DNA of 64,000 nt from Holacanthus passer (lineage: Eukaryota; Chordata; Actinopteri; Pomacanthidae): the NCBI GenBank assembly GCA_025331565.1, contig JAFREQ010000047.1, positions 3,586,001 through 3,650,000 of the forward strand. The letters are read 5' to 3'. Under the pieces are notes generated by a model. It worked only from the letters and a program-made list of their open reading frames with translations, did not search any database and had not been told where the DNA came from. Made by a program: the position numbers and the translations under genes. This document shows positions 23,680 to 35,499 of the stretch, one piece after another (the stretch's first letter is position 1; each line of letters begins with the position of its first letter).

Positions 23680-26600
23680 GAAGTGATCGGTTCTATAGTG
23701 TTTTTTGCACTGAACTGACATTTGCTCAAAGTAGAAGTACGGTGACGCCGACGCTGCCATCATTTAACTTGATTTTCTGTTGAAGATTCTTTTGTTTGCA
23801 AAGCCACGTTGTCTCCTTATTATTTGTGTGTATTAGAGGGAAAGTGCTGTTGCCAATGCATGGGCAAATAACACAAATCACTTTCTGTGCAACAAAACAT
23901 TGTTCTCAGAAAAACAGACCTGAATGGTTGTTTACAAGAGCACATTCACTACCTTACATTTTACAGCATATAGCTTGAGTTAATCCAAAATGGACATTTG
24001 ATTATGTGAAATTGTTTTTTTGACTTGGGATTGAGACTTAAAATGTTTAAAATAAAGCCTTTATAAATAAAGTTTTACAAACTGGAGGTGTGGTTTTTGG
24101 AAGAAGTGGGTATTTAGGAAACTGGGAGGGATTTAGTTGCATTATGGGAAATGCGGTATCCAGCATTTTTGGAACTTTGTCGCTGCCCGATCTGCACCAG
24201 AAATATGATTTGTCACACCTATTCTAACCCTAATCGTTCCCCAACCACTTATGTTCTAGGCCCACATTTCTGCACATGCAGAGAACAAATCAGGTTTCCA
24301 GTTTCCAGTAATTGAAAACCTTTTTCCATTGTTTCTGTCTACAGCAGGTGTTATTAGTTTCAGGCTGATGGCTGTCTAATATACAATCTGTTTCCAGCCT
24401 GTAATTTACAGGGTCATTGTTCCATGTTTCGCAAACAAAACATTATTAATTTGACATCGGGTCCATTAATATTGTACACATCACTCCCAGGCTTCATGTT
24501 CAGTGGATTTCTGCACAACTGACTCAACAATTCTGTGAGAAAGCTCAAGAAGATCTGCAAGATACGTACATGAAACAAATACATTTACTGTATGTATATA
24601 TATCTTGAAAGAAGAGCTAAAACTGTGCTGCTCTCTAAGCTTTGTCCAGTCTTGAGTCTGAAAGAGAGGTTGAGTGAAAATTAAATATGAATAGCAGGTG
24701 AATTAAAACTTGATCGGCAAGAGGTTGCAAAAGACAGCTGGGTTCTGAGGAGCACTTTTAAAAGGCTAAATGCTCTAAGATAGAAGGGTTTTTTTTCTTT
24801 TCTCTGCAGAATAACAACACGGCGTCCTCTGCACCGTGACACCACATGCCATAATTGTCGAAATCAGTCCTCTTATGCCGCTGAGCCCAGCAATTAATAT
24901 TCCCAATCTGATTAGGTTGATTGACCAATCTGTGAGCCCAAGCCAGCGTGGTGAGGAGAGCTAATAGTTAGATTAGTTAAATTGGAGTTTTGTTATGAGT
25001 GCAATTTATGTCCATCATGTTGATGTAAAGAGCTGTAGAAGTGAATGTGAATCAGCTTTTCAGCTGGAGTACCACAACGCGCATGTGCTTGAATCTTTGA
25101 AGAGGAGACGATGTAAAAGGGTAATTTGATGTTGAAGAAGCTATCCATTAAATTGATTTCCAACCCGTATATTAATTTAAGATGTCAGCTAAGAACCAAT
25201 TAGCTTTGTTACCAACTGTCCTCTGCTTTTCATCCATTTGGCTGGTTATGTAACAGACCCCAAGAGGTTTGTCCAGTTAATTGATTTATTGATTGATCCT
25301 GTTGTTTATTTGTTCATTAATTTGGGTGCAATTGATTATTGAACAGCTCTTGCTGCGAGATCTGTTTTTAGGACGGTGACCACGAGGATTTGCAGAGACA
25401 GAGCATAAAACAAAACAGTTCAAGTGACTCATCATTTAAGACGATAATCTTTAAGAGGAATCTCAGACTGAATTTAAATGCAAATGCAATTAATACAGAA
25501 TGCGTTAAAGTCACACAAATAGTGTTGTAACCTTGTGGGATAGAGAATGGAAGTTGTGTTTACATGTAGAAACACAGGCATGTCCACACATACGCTCATG
25601 CAAAAGGATGTTCACAGTGTGACACATGCAAACACATTACCATGAAAGCATGTTCTCAGTAGCAGAAGAAAAAGAAAGAAAGATAGACATTAATGCTTTG
25701 TGGCACCTCTCTGCTGCTATCACATCTGTATGGGAAGCAGGTGCTTAAGTGCCAACACAGAAAATACTTATAATCATATTGAAGTGTGTTGCATGCTGTG
25801 AAGTTAACTCATCTGTGAATATAGTGGTGAGAGTTTTGAGGGGCGTCAACCTTGGGGTTGTGGGAATGGATACTTTAGCTCTAAGAGGGACCTGGATGCA
25901 GACAAAATGGTGTATCTCAAGGAGGCAACACTGCAGTTGAAAGGAAATCACGTGATCTCAGCAGCAGGAGTTGGTCGTCTTCGTGCCTTTTTTGCATGGA
26001 CATGTAGTCCACAGAGTTCACTTGCTCATCTAAGATTTTATTCAATGTTGTCTATCAAACCTTAATATAATGAAGAGTCTGAAATGGAGAAAATAAATTA
26101 GAAAATGTTAAATGGCTCCAAGCGTTTATCATTGGCCATTTTTGTCTCGCTGTTGCAGATAATGTAAGCACTTTTTAAAAAATATTTGTGTAAAGGAATC
26201 CTGAGTTTAATGGGTTTGAAATCAATACTGTACTCTTTTCTCTATGCATCCCTCCTTAATTTAAATGGGAAGCACAGCCTACCACAGTTTACAGTTGGGT
26301 TGTCTTCTGTGTCCCAAATTCAACACCACATATGGTGTGTGACAGTGTGGAGACCCCTGGAGGCCCACATCAAAACTGCAGGGCATTTCCAAAGTAGGTT
26401 GATGAGAAGCATCTGCTAAAAAATGATGAGTCTTGAATGACAATTGTGTTTGTTATAAAAGTTTGAAATTTGTTAAGCAGTGATATGCATATTGAGTAGC
26501 ACAACTATATCCCCATTGCATTTACCATAGATAGATAGAAAGGTCAACAGTCTATATTTGAGGTCAGTCGGTCAAAAAGCAAAAGTTACTTTCAAGGGTC

Positions 26601-28840
26601 CATGACTTTTTTTGTAATTTGCCTTGTAATTTCACTTGGTAAAATGGTACTGTGGGGCTTTCATACTTGTGTCTTTTAGCTGTAAAGTCATATGTTTTTA
26701 AAGTAAAATCACTGTTCCTTCAAAGACACAATCATTTACAGACGCAACCTGTCATGCCGAGACGGATCATTGCAACTGTGCGTATTGTGCAACAACGATC
26801 ATGCGCAAAGAGGATATGACATTACATGACTGGATGCCAAAAAGCCCATCTGTGCCATCCTCATCATTGCTCTTCACTCTCTGTGCTTCCCAAGACATTT
26901 TAGCACATCCTTCAACACATACTTTGCCAAAACCTCACTCAGAGCCTGGCTGTTGGCAGGCCCACACCAGACAGTTATTGAGGAGGAGGAGGAGAGAATG
27001 GACTCGATAGTGGTGTAAAGCTGGACATTTCATTGCCATTGGCAGGTTGAATGTCCTCAGTTGCCTGAGGACTGTTTTTCTTTGTCTTGACTGATAACAG
27101 GGACATTTCTCATGCAATTTTTTTTATCTTTTAAAAGTATTCCCATGATTTAGGGCCCTAACGCAGACACATACAATGATGGTTGGCTTTTTTAATTTCA
27201 TTTTGATGATCAGAATTGTTGACAATGAATTTCTTGTTGATAGTTTCGTTCAGTACTTATTCCAGCATTAGCATGTCTGCTCTTGGGTCCTTTGGCAACC
27301 AGAACTCTTGCTGACCTGATACTATATCAAGGATGTGTCCACTGTCCAGTAACTAATACAGGTAAAATCCCTCAGTCATTTTACTCTGCAACTGCTTTGA
27401 CAACTGTGTCAAGTTTTCTGTTGCTGAAGTGTAACAGTACTCTCTCCTCACATAACACATTTCAGTCTGAATATGCAGGAATCCACACTGTGACCATGAA
27501 ATAAATGAGCACATTCAGAAATTTGCTTTTTGCCCAGTTGAACTCACCTTAAGGTTCACAACATCTGAGCATGACGCCTTTGATCTGAATAGCTGGACAC
27601 GTGTTTTCCCTCTTTCCCCTTTTCTTGCCATTTGCCTGTAACTCTGTCTGTGCACAAACTAATGAAGAATTCACAAGTGAAAAAAAAGAGTTTGCAGAAA
27701 TGTACCGCTTGGGAGTAGGTTGAATTATGGCAGTGTAAGTGTGAGCGCCAGGCAGCTCAGAGAAGAATGCAGTCAACGACATGAAGGTGTGTGTGTGTGT
27801 GTGGGTCCATGTAATCTTGTGGATGAATGTATGAACACACAACATTTTTCTTATAGAAGTATTTGGTAAAAGGTTTGAGAGAGCACAAAACAAATTCTGA
27901 AGCAGAGTCTCTCTTTTACTCTTTTACTTTTACTACTTTCAAAGTAATTTGACTCCTTACTCTGCTATAATGGCTGAAAAAACTAAATGTGATTTTAGAC
28001 TTTTAGCGTTATTATTAAGACAATAGAGACAGCAAATATTGCTCTTTGTCTCCATCTGGCAGTTAAAAAAATGCCACTGTCCTAGCTTTAATGTTGAAAG
28101 TAGAGGGAAGGGTCTACCAGGGTGCCCCTTCTCTTTCAGGTCAAATTGAACAGGTGACTCTTTGCTCTTGGTTTGAGTTTGCGCTCAGAAAGTGAGCGTC
28201 TTTGATCATTACAAGGAAGTTGCTGGCTCAAACGTAGTGACACAGTTCCTCTTGCATGCGCAAATGATCTGCTATGCTCACCATTCTGTCCTCCATCTCA
28301 CATAAATCCAATTCTGCTCTTACAAATCTGTGCCTGCACGCTCCTTAAAGTTGACTTGCAGACTGAGTAGCACCGAAATTTGTTTTGTGTTTTCTCAAAT
28401 CTTTTGTCGTCGGTATGCCTCTACTGTTCCTCTGCATAATGCGTGATTGCTGCGTTGAGAAAGCTGCTCAGACAGAATACAGCGAGCAGCTTCAGACATC
28501 ATGCAGATGGGTATAATGCATCATGTGATGCATTCTTTCAGTCAGTTCACCTGTAAATGCAGTGCACTGATATCACAGAGAAATGGGAAATGGCCTGTAG
28601 GCAGATACAAACAGACTCACATCTTCTCTGTATGTCTCTGTAATGTATCCTCCTCCTCTCTCTCTCCAACACACACTCATACATATACAACAGGAAGATA
28701 AAAGTGAGAATGAAAAGGGATTTTTTTTTTTAATCTATTGTATTATAGCATGTGGGCTAAACTGAGGACATGACATGAAAACACTTAAAATCTGCAACAC
28801 TCTTCTGCAGTCTAGACACACTGTAAGGCCGACTGGTAAT
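23680..28840. other. No gene recognised
   Basis: AT-rich intergenic or intronic DNA. About 24,830-24,990 looks unique and homeodomain-motif rich. A short GT tract occurs near 27,785-27,803. No exon with convincing splice sites and conserved protein was found. Confidence 0.5.
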
Positions 28841-28844
28841 AGGA

Positions 28845-28990
28845 TGTTGCTACAGGGCTCAGGAGGTGGAGCGGGTTGTCCACTGATCACAGGGTTGGCG
28901 GTTCGATCGCCAACTCCTCCCGTCCACATGTCCACAAGTGTCCTTCTGCAAGACACTGAAATCCGGGTTGCCAGCCACTGGAGATGCACG
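28845..28990 (+). mobile_element. tRNA-like SINE head
   Basis: GGGCTCAGGAGGTGGAGCGG (about 28,855-28,874) resembles an A box and GGTTCGATCGCC (28,900-28,911) a B box. Then come CAAGTGTCCTTCTGCAAGAC and ACTGAAATCC. These blocks form a frequent fish repeat (GGCTCAGGAGGTAGAGCGG ... GGCGGTTCGATCCC ... GTCCTTGGGCAAGA). It cannot fold as a normal tRNA, so it is a SINE or SINE-derived repeat. Confidence 0.7.
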
Positions 28991-29586
28991 AGCTAGTGAT
29001 GGAAACAAATGCTCCACCGTGGTGACCCCCTAACGAGGAACACAGGGAACAGTCAGTGAAAGAAGAGCTTGGCTCAAGGGTGAATCCAAACTGGAAGTTA
29101 CCACTTATAGCTGCTACATGCCGACTCCAAACAGTCTCTAGCGCCCATACACCTGTTCACTAACAAACCCGCATTAGTGTGCAGCAGGAAGGTAGAAAAC
29201 ACAATGTCAGGTTATCTTAATTTTTGGACATTGTCAGTACGTAGAAATTTAGCCTCTTGCTGGAAACTTCATCTTTACTGCAGACCTGCCTTAGACTGTC
29301 AGCTCTGGCTGGGTAACATAACATGTGGAACTGCAGTGAGAAATAGCCGCTAGCAGCCCTGATAATGCTAACAGAGAGACAAAGTTAGCTCTACGGGCAG
29401 TGAAAATGAACTACGAGTGTCCCAAAACATTAATTCACCAAAGCATTGATCATAGAGCCTCACAAACATTTGCACAATTAATTTGATAACCACAAACACA
29501 CAGTAAAAGTGTGAGCTTTCTGACCTTAAAGCAGGCATTTTGTCCTCTCCGGGTCCTGTGAAAAATTAACTTGTCTATTATCTATT

Positions 29587-30462
29587 TGCACAATGTAGTG
29601 TGATGTATATATCCATTTTACGAACTGTTACCTTTGCTTCCATCTTCAGTGATCACAGTACTTTTTCATACTTAAGTTTGTAGGTTCACTTTTCACAGTT
29701 AGCTTTGTACATAATGTTAATAATATTTACTGTTAGTTTTTGTGTACAGTATTTTTAACATTTTTGATCATTTTGAAAATAACCTCAGTGTCTAGCTTAG
29801 TCAGTCAGCTAGCCCGGGTGCCTACCAAAATGAAGAAAAGCACCGTCAAGTTTATGAGGAGGACAGTCAGCTCTATGGGGTTTAGCTCAGTCCCTCTTTG
29901 TTCATCATCAGCTATAAGTTCTCCTCTGAGAGCTTTCACTTCTTTCCAGCTGATGCTGAGCTGAGGGCAAAGTGGGAAATTAACATTGGAAGGCAGCGGT
30001 TCACCATCAGCAGTCGGTCCAGGGGGCGTGTAGCCGGCATTTTATGGAGGGAGATCTGAATGAAACTCCAAGCAAACTGCATCGTCTTAGAAAGGGGACA
30101 GTGCCTGTGTTGATGGAGTGGAATGACTATGAAGTCCAAAAGAGCCATAGCGGCTTAATGGTATCTCTGAAAATCAGGCTAACGTCAGTCCTACACTGAG
30201 TGACTAGCTAAAGTCACTAACCGTTATCTAAGACACTGGTGATTAGCAAGTTCATCAAAATCACTATATACAAATATGAACAATAAGTACTATTAATGAT
30301 ATGTAACAAATCAAAGCTAAATGTCAGAAGTGAAGTAACTTAAGAATGAAAAAGCACTGTAAGGTGATCACTAACGTTGGAGGCAAAGGTAACCTTACTT
30401 TAGACAGGAAGTAAACAAACGTGCAGTTTGTGAAACGGATCTACATCACACTACGCTGTGCA
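29587..30462. mobile_element. Foldback (long inverted repeat) element, non-coding
   Basis: The left arm (about 29,587-29,810) and the reverse complement of the right arm (about 30,200-30,462) match over more than 200 bp. Examples (left against reverse complement of right): TGCACAATGTAGTGTGATGT against TGCACAGCGTAGTGTGATGT; GTTACCTTTGCTTCCATCTT against GTTACCTTTGCCTCCAACGT; CAGTGATCACAGTACTTTTT against TAGTGATCACCTTACAGTGC; CAGTGTCTAGCTTAG against CAGTGTCTTAGATAA. The right arm has about 30 bp more (TTACTTCCTGTCTAAAGTAA). The centre, about 400 bp, has no transposase. Most likely a non-autonomous DNA transposon. Terminal bases and target duplication are not resolved. Confidence 0.75.
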
Positions 30463-30469
30463 ATTAATT

Positions 30470-33400
30470 AACAGAGTAATTCTAGAAGCATCAACTGAAA
30501 GGTTTTTTTTTTTCAACAATATCAATCAATATCTATCTGAAAGGAATGTCATCCTCATCCAAAATATGGTGTCACGTTGGAAAGACAGAACAAAAACTCA
30601 AGCTGAGGAAATGCCTCCTTTAAGGCCATTCAACAGTCTCTATGAAAGACTCAAGTACAAGTTGAATCAAAGGCAGCTGGACTTGGTTTTGTTTCAACTC
30701 GTCCTTGAATACCATGACCTGGATTACTGAGAACCTTCACAGATCTACGAAAGACAGAACTCCCAAAACTGCACTGGGGATACGTAGGAAATTGTTCATG
30801 GACATGTAAGAAACAACACCTGTGAGTGTAGAGCTGTGGTGCTGCTCCCAAGTAACCACCCTCATACTGATCATACAAATCTTTATCAATATTTACTGAT
30901 ATAATTAAGAATAAATACATAATTACAGGCTCCCAGCAAAACCCTTTATTCTGCTACAAGAACTTCCAAAACACAAAACCCTGAGGGAGGAGAGTGGTAA
31001 CTCAATTACCAAGTGCCTCATCTGTGAGGATAAAAGAATAAAAATTGGTGAATGGAAATAAGAGCCTGCAGAGCACATTGGAGAGATTGTTTCAAAAACA
31101 GAAAGCAGGGAGGACAAAGAATGCAATCAAGACCGCATTGACATCAAACACGTGTAGGAGGAAGAGGAGACGAAAGACAAAGAAAAGGGCTCTCCTTCCT
31201 GTCTCAGTAGGAGGTAAATGACAGGCTCGGAAAGAGGAGGAAGTAAGATCAGAACTGCATCTGAAAAAGACTTCACAGTGATCACAGCCGAGTGGAGTTT
31301 ATGAGAGAAGATGCCAACCGCAGAGCTCAAGGAGGTGGAAGAAAGATGGGCGAGGGCGAAGCTGGAAGAGATGTGGAGAGCTTCTTCAGGAGGGCCACGT
31401 TTAGATGGAGACTCCAGATCGTGGCCTGATGATGAAGAGGAAACCACAGCATGATGGAGAGAAGAGGAAGCAAAGGTGTTAAACTTCATGGTGATTTGCA
31501 AAAGAGTTAATTATCGCTTAATTTGCACTGGACTCTATTAAGAAGAACAGATTAAGAAGAATTTAAGAAGACACCGAATATCTGAAGAGTTCTGAAGCCA
31601 CGTCTTTTTTAAACACCTGCACCTTTTTTAACAGCTTCTCTATCTCTAGTGTCCCGCGCTGGATTTGGGAAGGCTTGGACTGCTTTGACAAAATAGTCAG
31701 CTTTTCCAAAGATGGAATTTTCAACCCAACTTCATTAACTTAAGCTACTTACAACTAATAGAAATTTGCCAGTGACAGTTGTGCAAAACCAGTCTTTGTC
31801 GACTATAAATGAGAATCCTACTTCTGTCTGAAATCAAGGACATACTTTTAAACATTGCCTCCAATTTCGAGTGCAGAACAGAGGTGCAGGCTTGGCAAAG
31901 GTTCAATTCCCTAAAATGCCAAAAAATAACTAACATGCAACGACAGAAAGGTTGAAAACTTATATCTAAAGTGTCCTCACTTTAGATATAAGTTTTTTGG
32001 CTATGTTTGTAGGTTATTACTTTTTTTTTCTGCCACATCCCTCATATCTCATGTTGTACTGATGTAGCAGCAGAGGGGGTTCACTGTCCACATCCAAATC
32101 ATAGTTGTAATCATGAATCTTGGTCTTTATTATTAAGTCATAATAATGATTAATACTATTTAGTTGTAATAATTAATCAATAGGGGATATGAAGATTTTT
32201 CAACAAACAGTTGATCAAACAATATGGCTTAAAAGTGTTGGTATTTTAATGTCAATAAAATCCACAAACACTGATACAGTCAATTCAATGAATTCTTGTT
32301 CATTTTACTTGTTTTGCCTCATTTTCTGTTTTCTGTTCCCCTTGTTCTGATTTGGTGTCAACACAAGAGGCGAAAGGCTTAAGAGGTGAATTCCACATTC
32401 AGTACATTTTCTGAAAGACTTCCACAGTCAGTGTTACAACTTCTTTCTCAAGGCCACCAACTTTTTGAAATTCTCATCCAATCTTCTTGAAAAATGTGAG
32501 GTTTCATAACCTCAGCCATGGTTAATTTATTGACTGTACATAGGTCTGCCAGATGCATAGTCATTTGAATGGATATTGGATATTGAATGCTTTCACATCC
32601 CTTGTTCCCTAGATACAGGCATATCACTTTGGCAGAAAGATGGATGAACTGTCTCATTTTCATTTTAATGAAAACAGATGGAAAGAATCAGCACCAGCAC
32701 AACATTGTTTCCGGAGCTTGATTTGATACCATTATGATTTCTGCCATTTTGTAACAACTCAACAGTTTGCTAATGGCTTTGCTGGTGTCAGAGAGAGAGG
32801 AGAGAGGATGATTGAGGCGTGTCGTCTACACGTGTGTGTGTCTTCTGCGTTCCTCCTCTAATTCTGACATGCGAATACACACATGCCCCCCTCGCCCTGA
32901 ACTCAAGGGCAGCTCAGCACCAGCATGATTTGATATGCTAATGCCGGATGTCATGCGTGGACATCATAATGAGTCATTTAGCGCCTGACTTCTCCCATTT
33001 CTATTGACACTAGTGGTACATCCAGAGGACAAGGATTTTTCCTGTCTCCCTTAACTCGTCATATATGGATTCATCCATTGACTAACTGAATCTGTCCCTC
33101 ACTTTAAAAGAGTGGGCTACAGCGTGACAGCCATTTGATACTTTTCCCTGTTGAAGTTGGGGAAAGATTAATAGATGGAGTCATGTATCTGACCAAACTG
33201 CCTGAATTGCATGCACCATTTCTTTTCCATCATGTTTCCCTAAAGTAGCACCTGAAGGATGATATTTTGCAATTGTCAGATTCAACAACGGCGTCTCTTT
33301 CCAGAAGCAACAACCTGATTACTCAATATAATAAACAGACCGTGCTGTGGTCTGATTTTTTTCTGCTGCTTCTAGAAAACAGTTGCTGGTGAAGACAAGA

Positions 33401-33490
33401 TTTGTGGAGATTTGTAAATGGGACATGTTATAAGCTATAAAGAAGTGAAAGGAAGAAGTGAGTTGTAAAGGAGGCAGAGGCAGATAGAAA
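30470..33490. other. No gene recognised
   Basis: Includes the perfect hairpin at 31,955-31,996. ACCATGACCTGGATTACTGA near 30,711 may belong to a repeat. The 124-residue Ser/Leu-rich minus frame at 31,127-31,501 lacks a recognisable domain; its plus strand is purine-rich. Confidence 0.5.
31955..31996. repeat. Perfect 19-bp hairpin with 4-nt loop
   Basis: AAAACTTATATCTAAAGTG (31,955-31,973), loop TCCT, then CACTTTAGATATAAGTTTT (31,978-31,996), an exact reverse complement. The stem is AT-rich. No repeat family is recognised around it. Confidence 0.97.
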
Positions 33491-33491
33491 G

Positions 33492-33903
33492 TAAGATAAG
33501 ATAAGATAAGATAAACCTTTATTCGTCCCACAGTGGGGAAATTTGCAGTGCACAGCAGCAAGGTGATAGAACAAGAATGAAAATAAACAGGCTAAAAAAA
33601 GTATTTACAAATTTACAAATTTAAACGGGATTATTTACAGATGTACATGAGAAGATGAATATGATATGATATATATGACCAGTACAGAAGGATAAATATG
33701 AAATGTTAAATATCAAATATGAAATGCTTGGCTTGACTTTGATGGAGTGGAGTATTGCACAAAAAGAGTAATGCACAGATGCCCAATAATTAAATATCAA
33801 TATGAATATTGCACTTGAATTTTTGAATGGAGTGTTGCCCAGTAAATGAAATCTGGAATAAATATACAGATATTGCACAGATACAGACATGGTGGTGTAT
33901 TGC
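33492..33903 (-). other. 3' UTR and (TTATC)n tail of the LINE
   Basis: After the RT stop the element continues about 400 nt with a GC-poor 3' UTR. It ends in AATTTCCCCACTGTGGGACG, AATAAAGG and four to five TTATC units (element strand). The same kind of ending appears in the fragment at 13.1-13.5 kb. Confidence 0.8.
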
Positions 33904-35499
33904 CTATAGGGAGCAGTGCTGGTTGTACAGTCTGACAGCTGCAGGAAGAAAAGACCTGCGATATCGCTCCTTCACACACTTTGGGTGAAGCAGTCTATCG
34001 CTGAAGGAGCTCTCTAGTGCTGTTAAAGTGTTCTGAAGGGGGTGGGAGTCATTCTCCAACATGGATGACAGCTTAGCCATCATCCTCCTCTCTCCCACCA
34101 CCCCCACTGGGTCCAGAGGGCAACCCAGTACAGAGCTGGCCTTCTTGATCAACTTGTCCAGTCTATTCCTGTCTGCAGCCGAAATGCTGCTGCCCCAGCA
34201 AGTAACTCCATAAAAAATGGCTGATGCCACAACAGTGTCATAGAAGGTCTTCAGGAGCGCCCCTTGCACTCCAAAAGACCTCAGTCTCCTGAGCAGGTAG
34301 AGTCTGCTCTGTCCTTTCTTGTAAAGTGCAGCAGTGTTATGAGTCCAGTCCATTCTGTTGTTGAGGTGAACACCCAGGTACTTATAAGATGTCACCATCT
34401 CGATGTCCATTCCCTGGATGTTCACTGGTGTTGGAGGGGAGTGAGTGCGCCTGCGGAAATCCACCACCAGCTCCTTGGTTTTCCCCACGTTGATCTGGAG
34501 GCGGTTCCGCTGGCACCAGTCCATAAAGTCCTGCGTCAGTTCTCTGTATTCCCTGTCGTCCCCATCTGTGATGAGGCCGACGATGGCAGAGTCGTCGGAG
34601 AACTTCTGCAGGTGACAGGTTGGTGAGTTGAATGAAAAGTCTGCAGTGTAGAGGGTGAAAAGGAACGGAGCCAGGACCGTTCCTTGTGGGGCCCCCGTAC
34701 TGCAGACAACTGTGTCAGACACACAGTCCTGTGTCCTCACATATTGTGGGCGGTTGGTAAGGTAGTCCTGGACCCAGGATGTGAGGTGCAGGTCCACCCC
34801 TGTGTTCTCCAGCTTGTCCCTCCGAAGTGCTGGCTGGATGGTGTTGAATGCACTGGAGAAATCAAAGAACATGATTCTCACAGTGCTCCCAGGCTTCTCC
34901 AGGTGAGAGAGGGCTCTGTGCTGGAGGAAGATGACGGCATCATCCACCCCGATGCCAGGCTGGTAGGCGAACTGAAGTGGGTCCATCGAAGGACCCACCA
35001 GGGGGCGGAGATGGGCAAGGACCAGCCGCTCCAGGGTCTTCATCAGGTGGGATGTTAAAGCCACCGGCCTGTAGCTGCTGAGGTCCTTGGGGTGCGGAGT
35101 CTTAGGGACAGGTACCACGCAGGATGTCTTCCACAGCTGTGGCACCTTCCCCAGCTTCAGGCTCAGGTTAAAGATGTGCTGAACAACCCCGCACAGCTGG
35201 TCTGCGCAGGACTTCAGGAGCCTGGAGCTGATGCCGTCTGGACCCGCCGCCTTCCTTGCCTTGGTCTTCCGGAGCTGGTTTCTCACCTGGGTTGTTGTGA
35301 GGGTCAGGTTGGAGCAGGGGGGGCTGTGTGCTGGTGGGTGTGGGAGGGTGGGTTGAGCTGATGAGCTGAGCAGTGGGGAGTGGCTGTAAGCTGAGAGTTG
35401 CAGGAGGGGAGGTGGGGGTGGAGCAGTCCACCTGAGGTGTCGATGGGGAGGGTTGCAGCAGGGGGGGCTGGGCCGGGGGAAGGGCAGATGGCTGATCAA
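33904..35499 (-). CDS. LINE reverse transcriptase ORF
   Basis: 531 residues in a frame shifted from the endonuclease. Residues 1 to about 68 are an out-of-frame proline-rich reading, so the methionine at 35,499 is probably not a real start. From about residue 70 the order of RT motifs is canonical: KAAGPDGI (83-90), SSYRPVALTS (141-150), FFDFSSAFNTI (211-221, first catalytic Asp), GAPQGTVLAPFLF (269-281) and FSDD (300-303, the catalytic Asp pair in place of the common FADD). The thumb region and the C-terminal CVKERYRRSFLPAAVRLYN follow, typical of fish Rex1/CR1-like elements. No internal stop is present. It copies the element RNA by target-primed reverse transcription. Confidence 0.92.
   Translation of the reverse strand: MISHLPFPRPSPPCCNPPHRHLRWTAPPPPPLLQLSAYSHSPLLSSSAQPTLPHPPAHSPPCSNLTLTTTQVRNQLRKTKARKAAGPDGISSRLLKSCADQLCGVVQHIFNLSLKLGKVPQLWKTSCVVPVPKTPHPKDLSSYRPVALTSHLMKTLERLVLAHLRPLVGPSMDPLQFAYQPGIGVDDAVIFLQHRALSHLEKPGSTVRIMFFDFSSAFNTIQPALRRDKLENTGVDLHLTSWVQDYLTNRPQYVRTQDCVSDTVVCSTGAPQGTVLAPFLFTLYTADFSFNSPTCHLQKFSDDSAIVGLITDGDDREYRELTQDFMDWCQRNRLQINVGKTKELVVDFRRRTHSPPTPVNIQGMDIEMVTSYKYLGVHLNNRMDWTHNTAALYKKGQSRLYLLRRLRSFGVQGALLKTFYDTVVASAIFYGVTCWGSSISAADRNRLDKLIKKASSVLGCPLDPVGVVGERRMMAKLSSMLENDSHPLQNTLTALESSFSDRLLHPKCVKERYRRSFLPAAVRLYNQHCSL

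Noticed and set aside
28855..28925. tRNA gene
   Set aside because: A and B boxes are present but the sequence cannot form a normal cloverleaf and continues into a known fish repeat, so it is a SINE.
30458..30730. 90-residue frame as a gene
   Set aside because: Starts at the edge of the foldback element and has no recognisable domain. ACCATGACCTGGATTACTGA inside it may belong to a dispersed repeat.
31955..31996. microRNA precursor
   Set aside because: The stem is only 19 bp with a 4-nt loop, shorter than a typical precursor. No flanking stem extension was seen.
34264..35361. Plus-strand open frames over the LINE (for example 34,264-34,626 and 34,684-35,058)
   Set aside because: They are antisense shadows of the RT reading frame. 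The minus strand carries the ordered RT motifs.
33904..35499. 531-residue frame as a host gene
   Set aside because: It is the reverse transcriptase of a LINE: the RT motif order, the endonuclease upstream and the repeat tail downstream are decisive.
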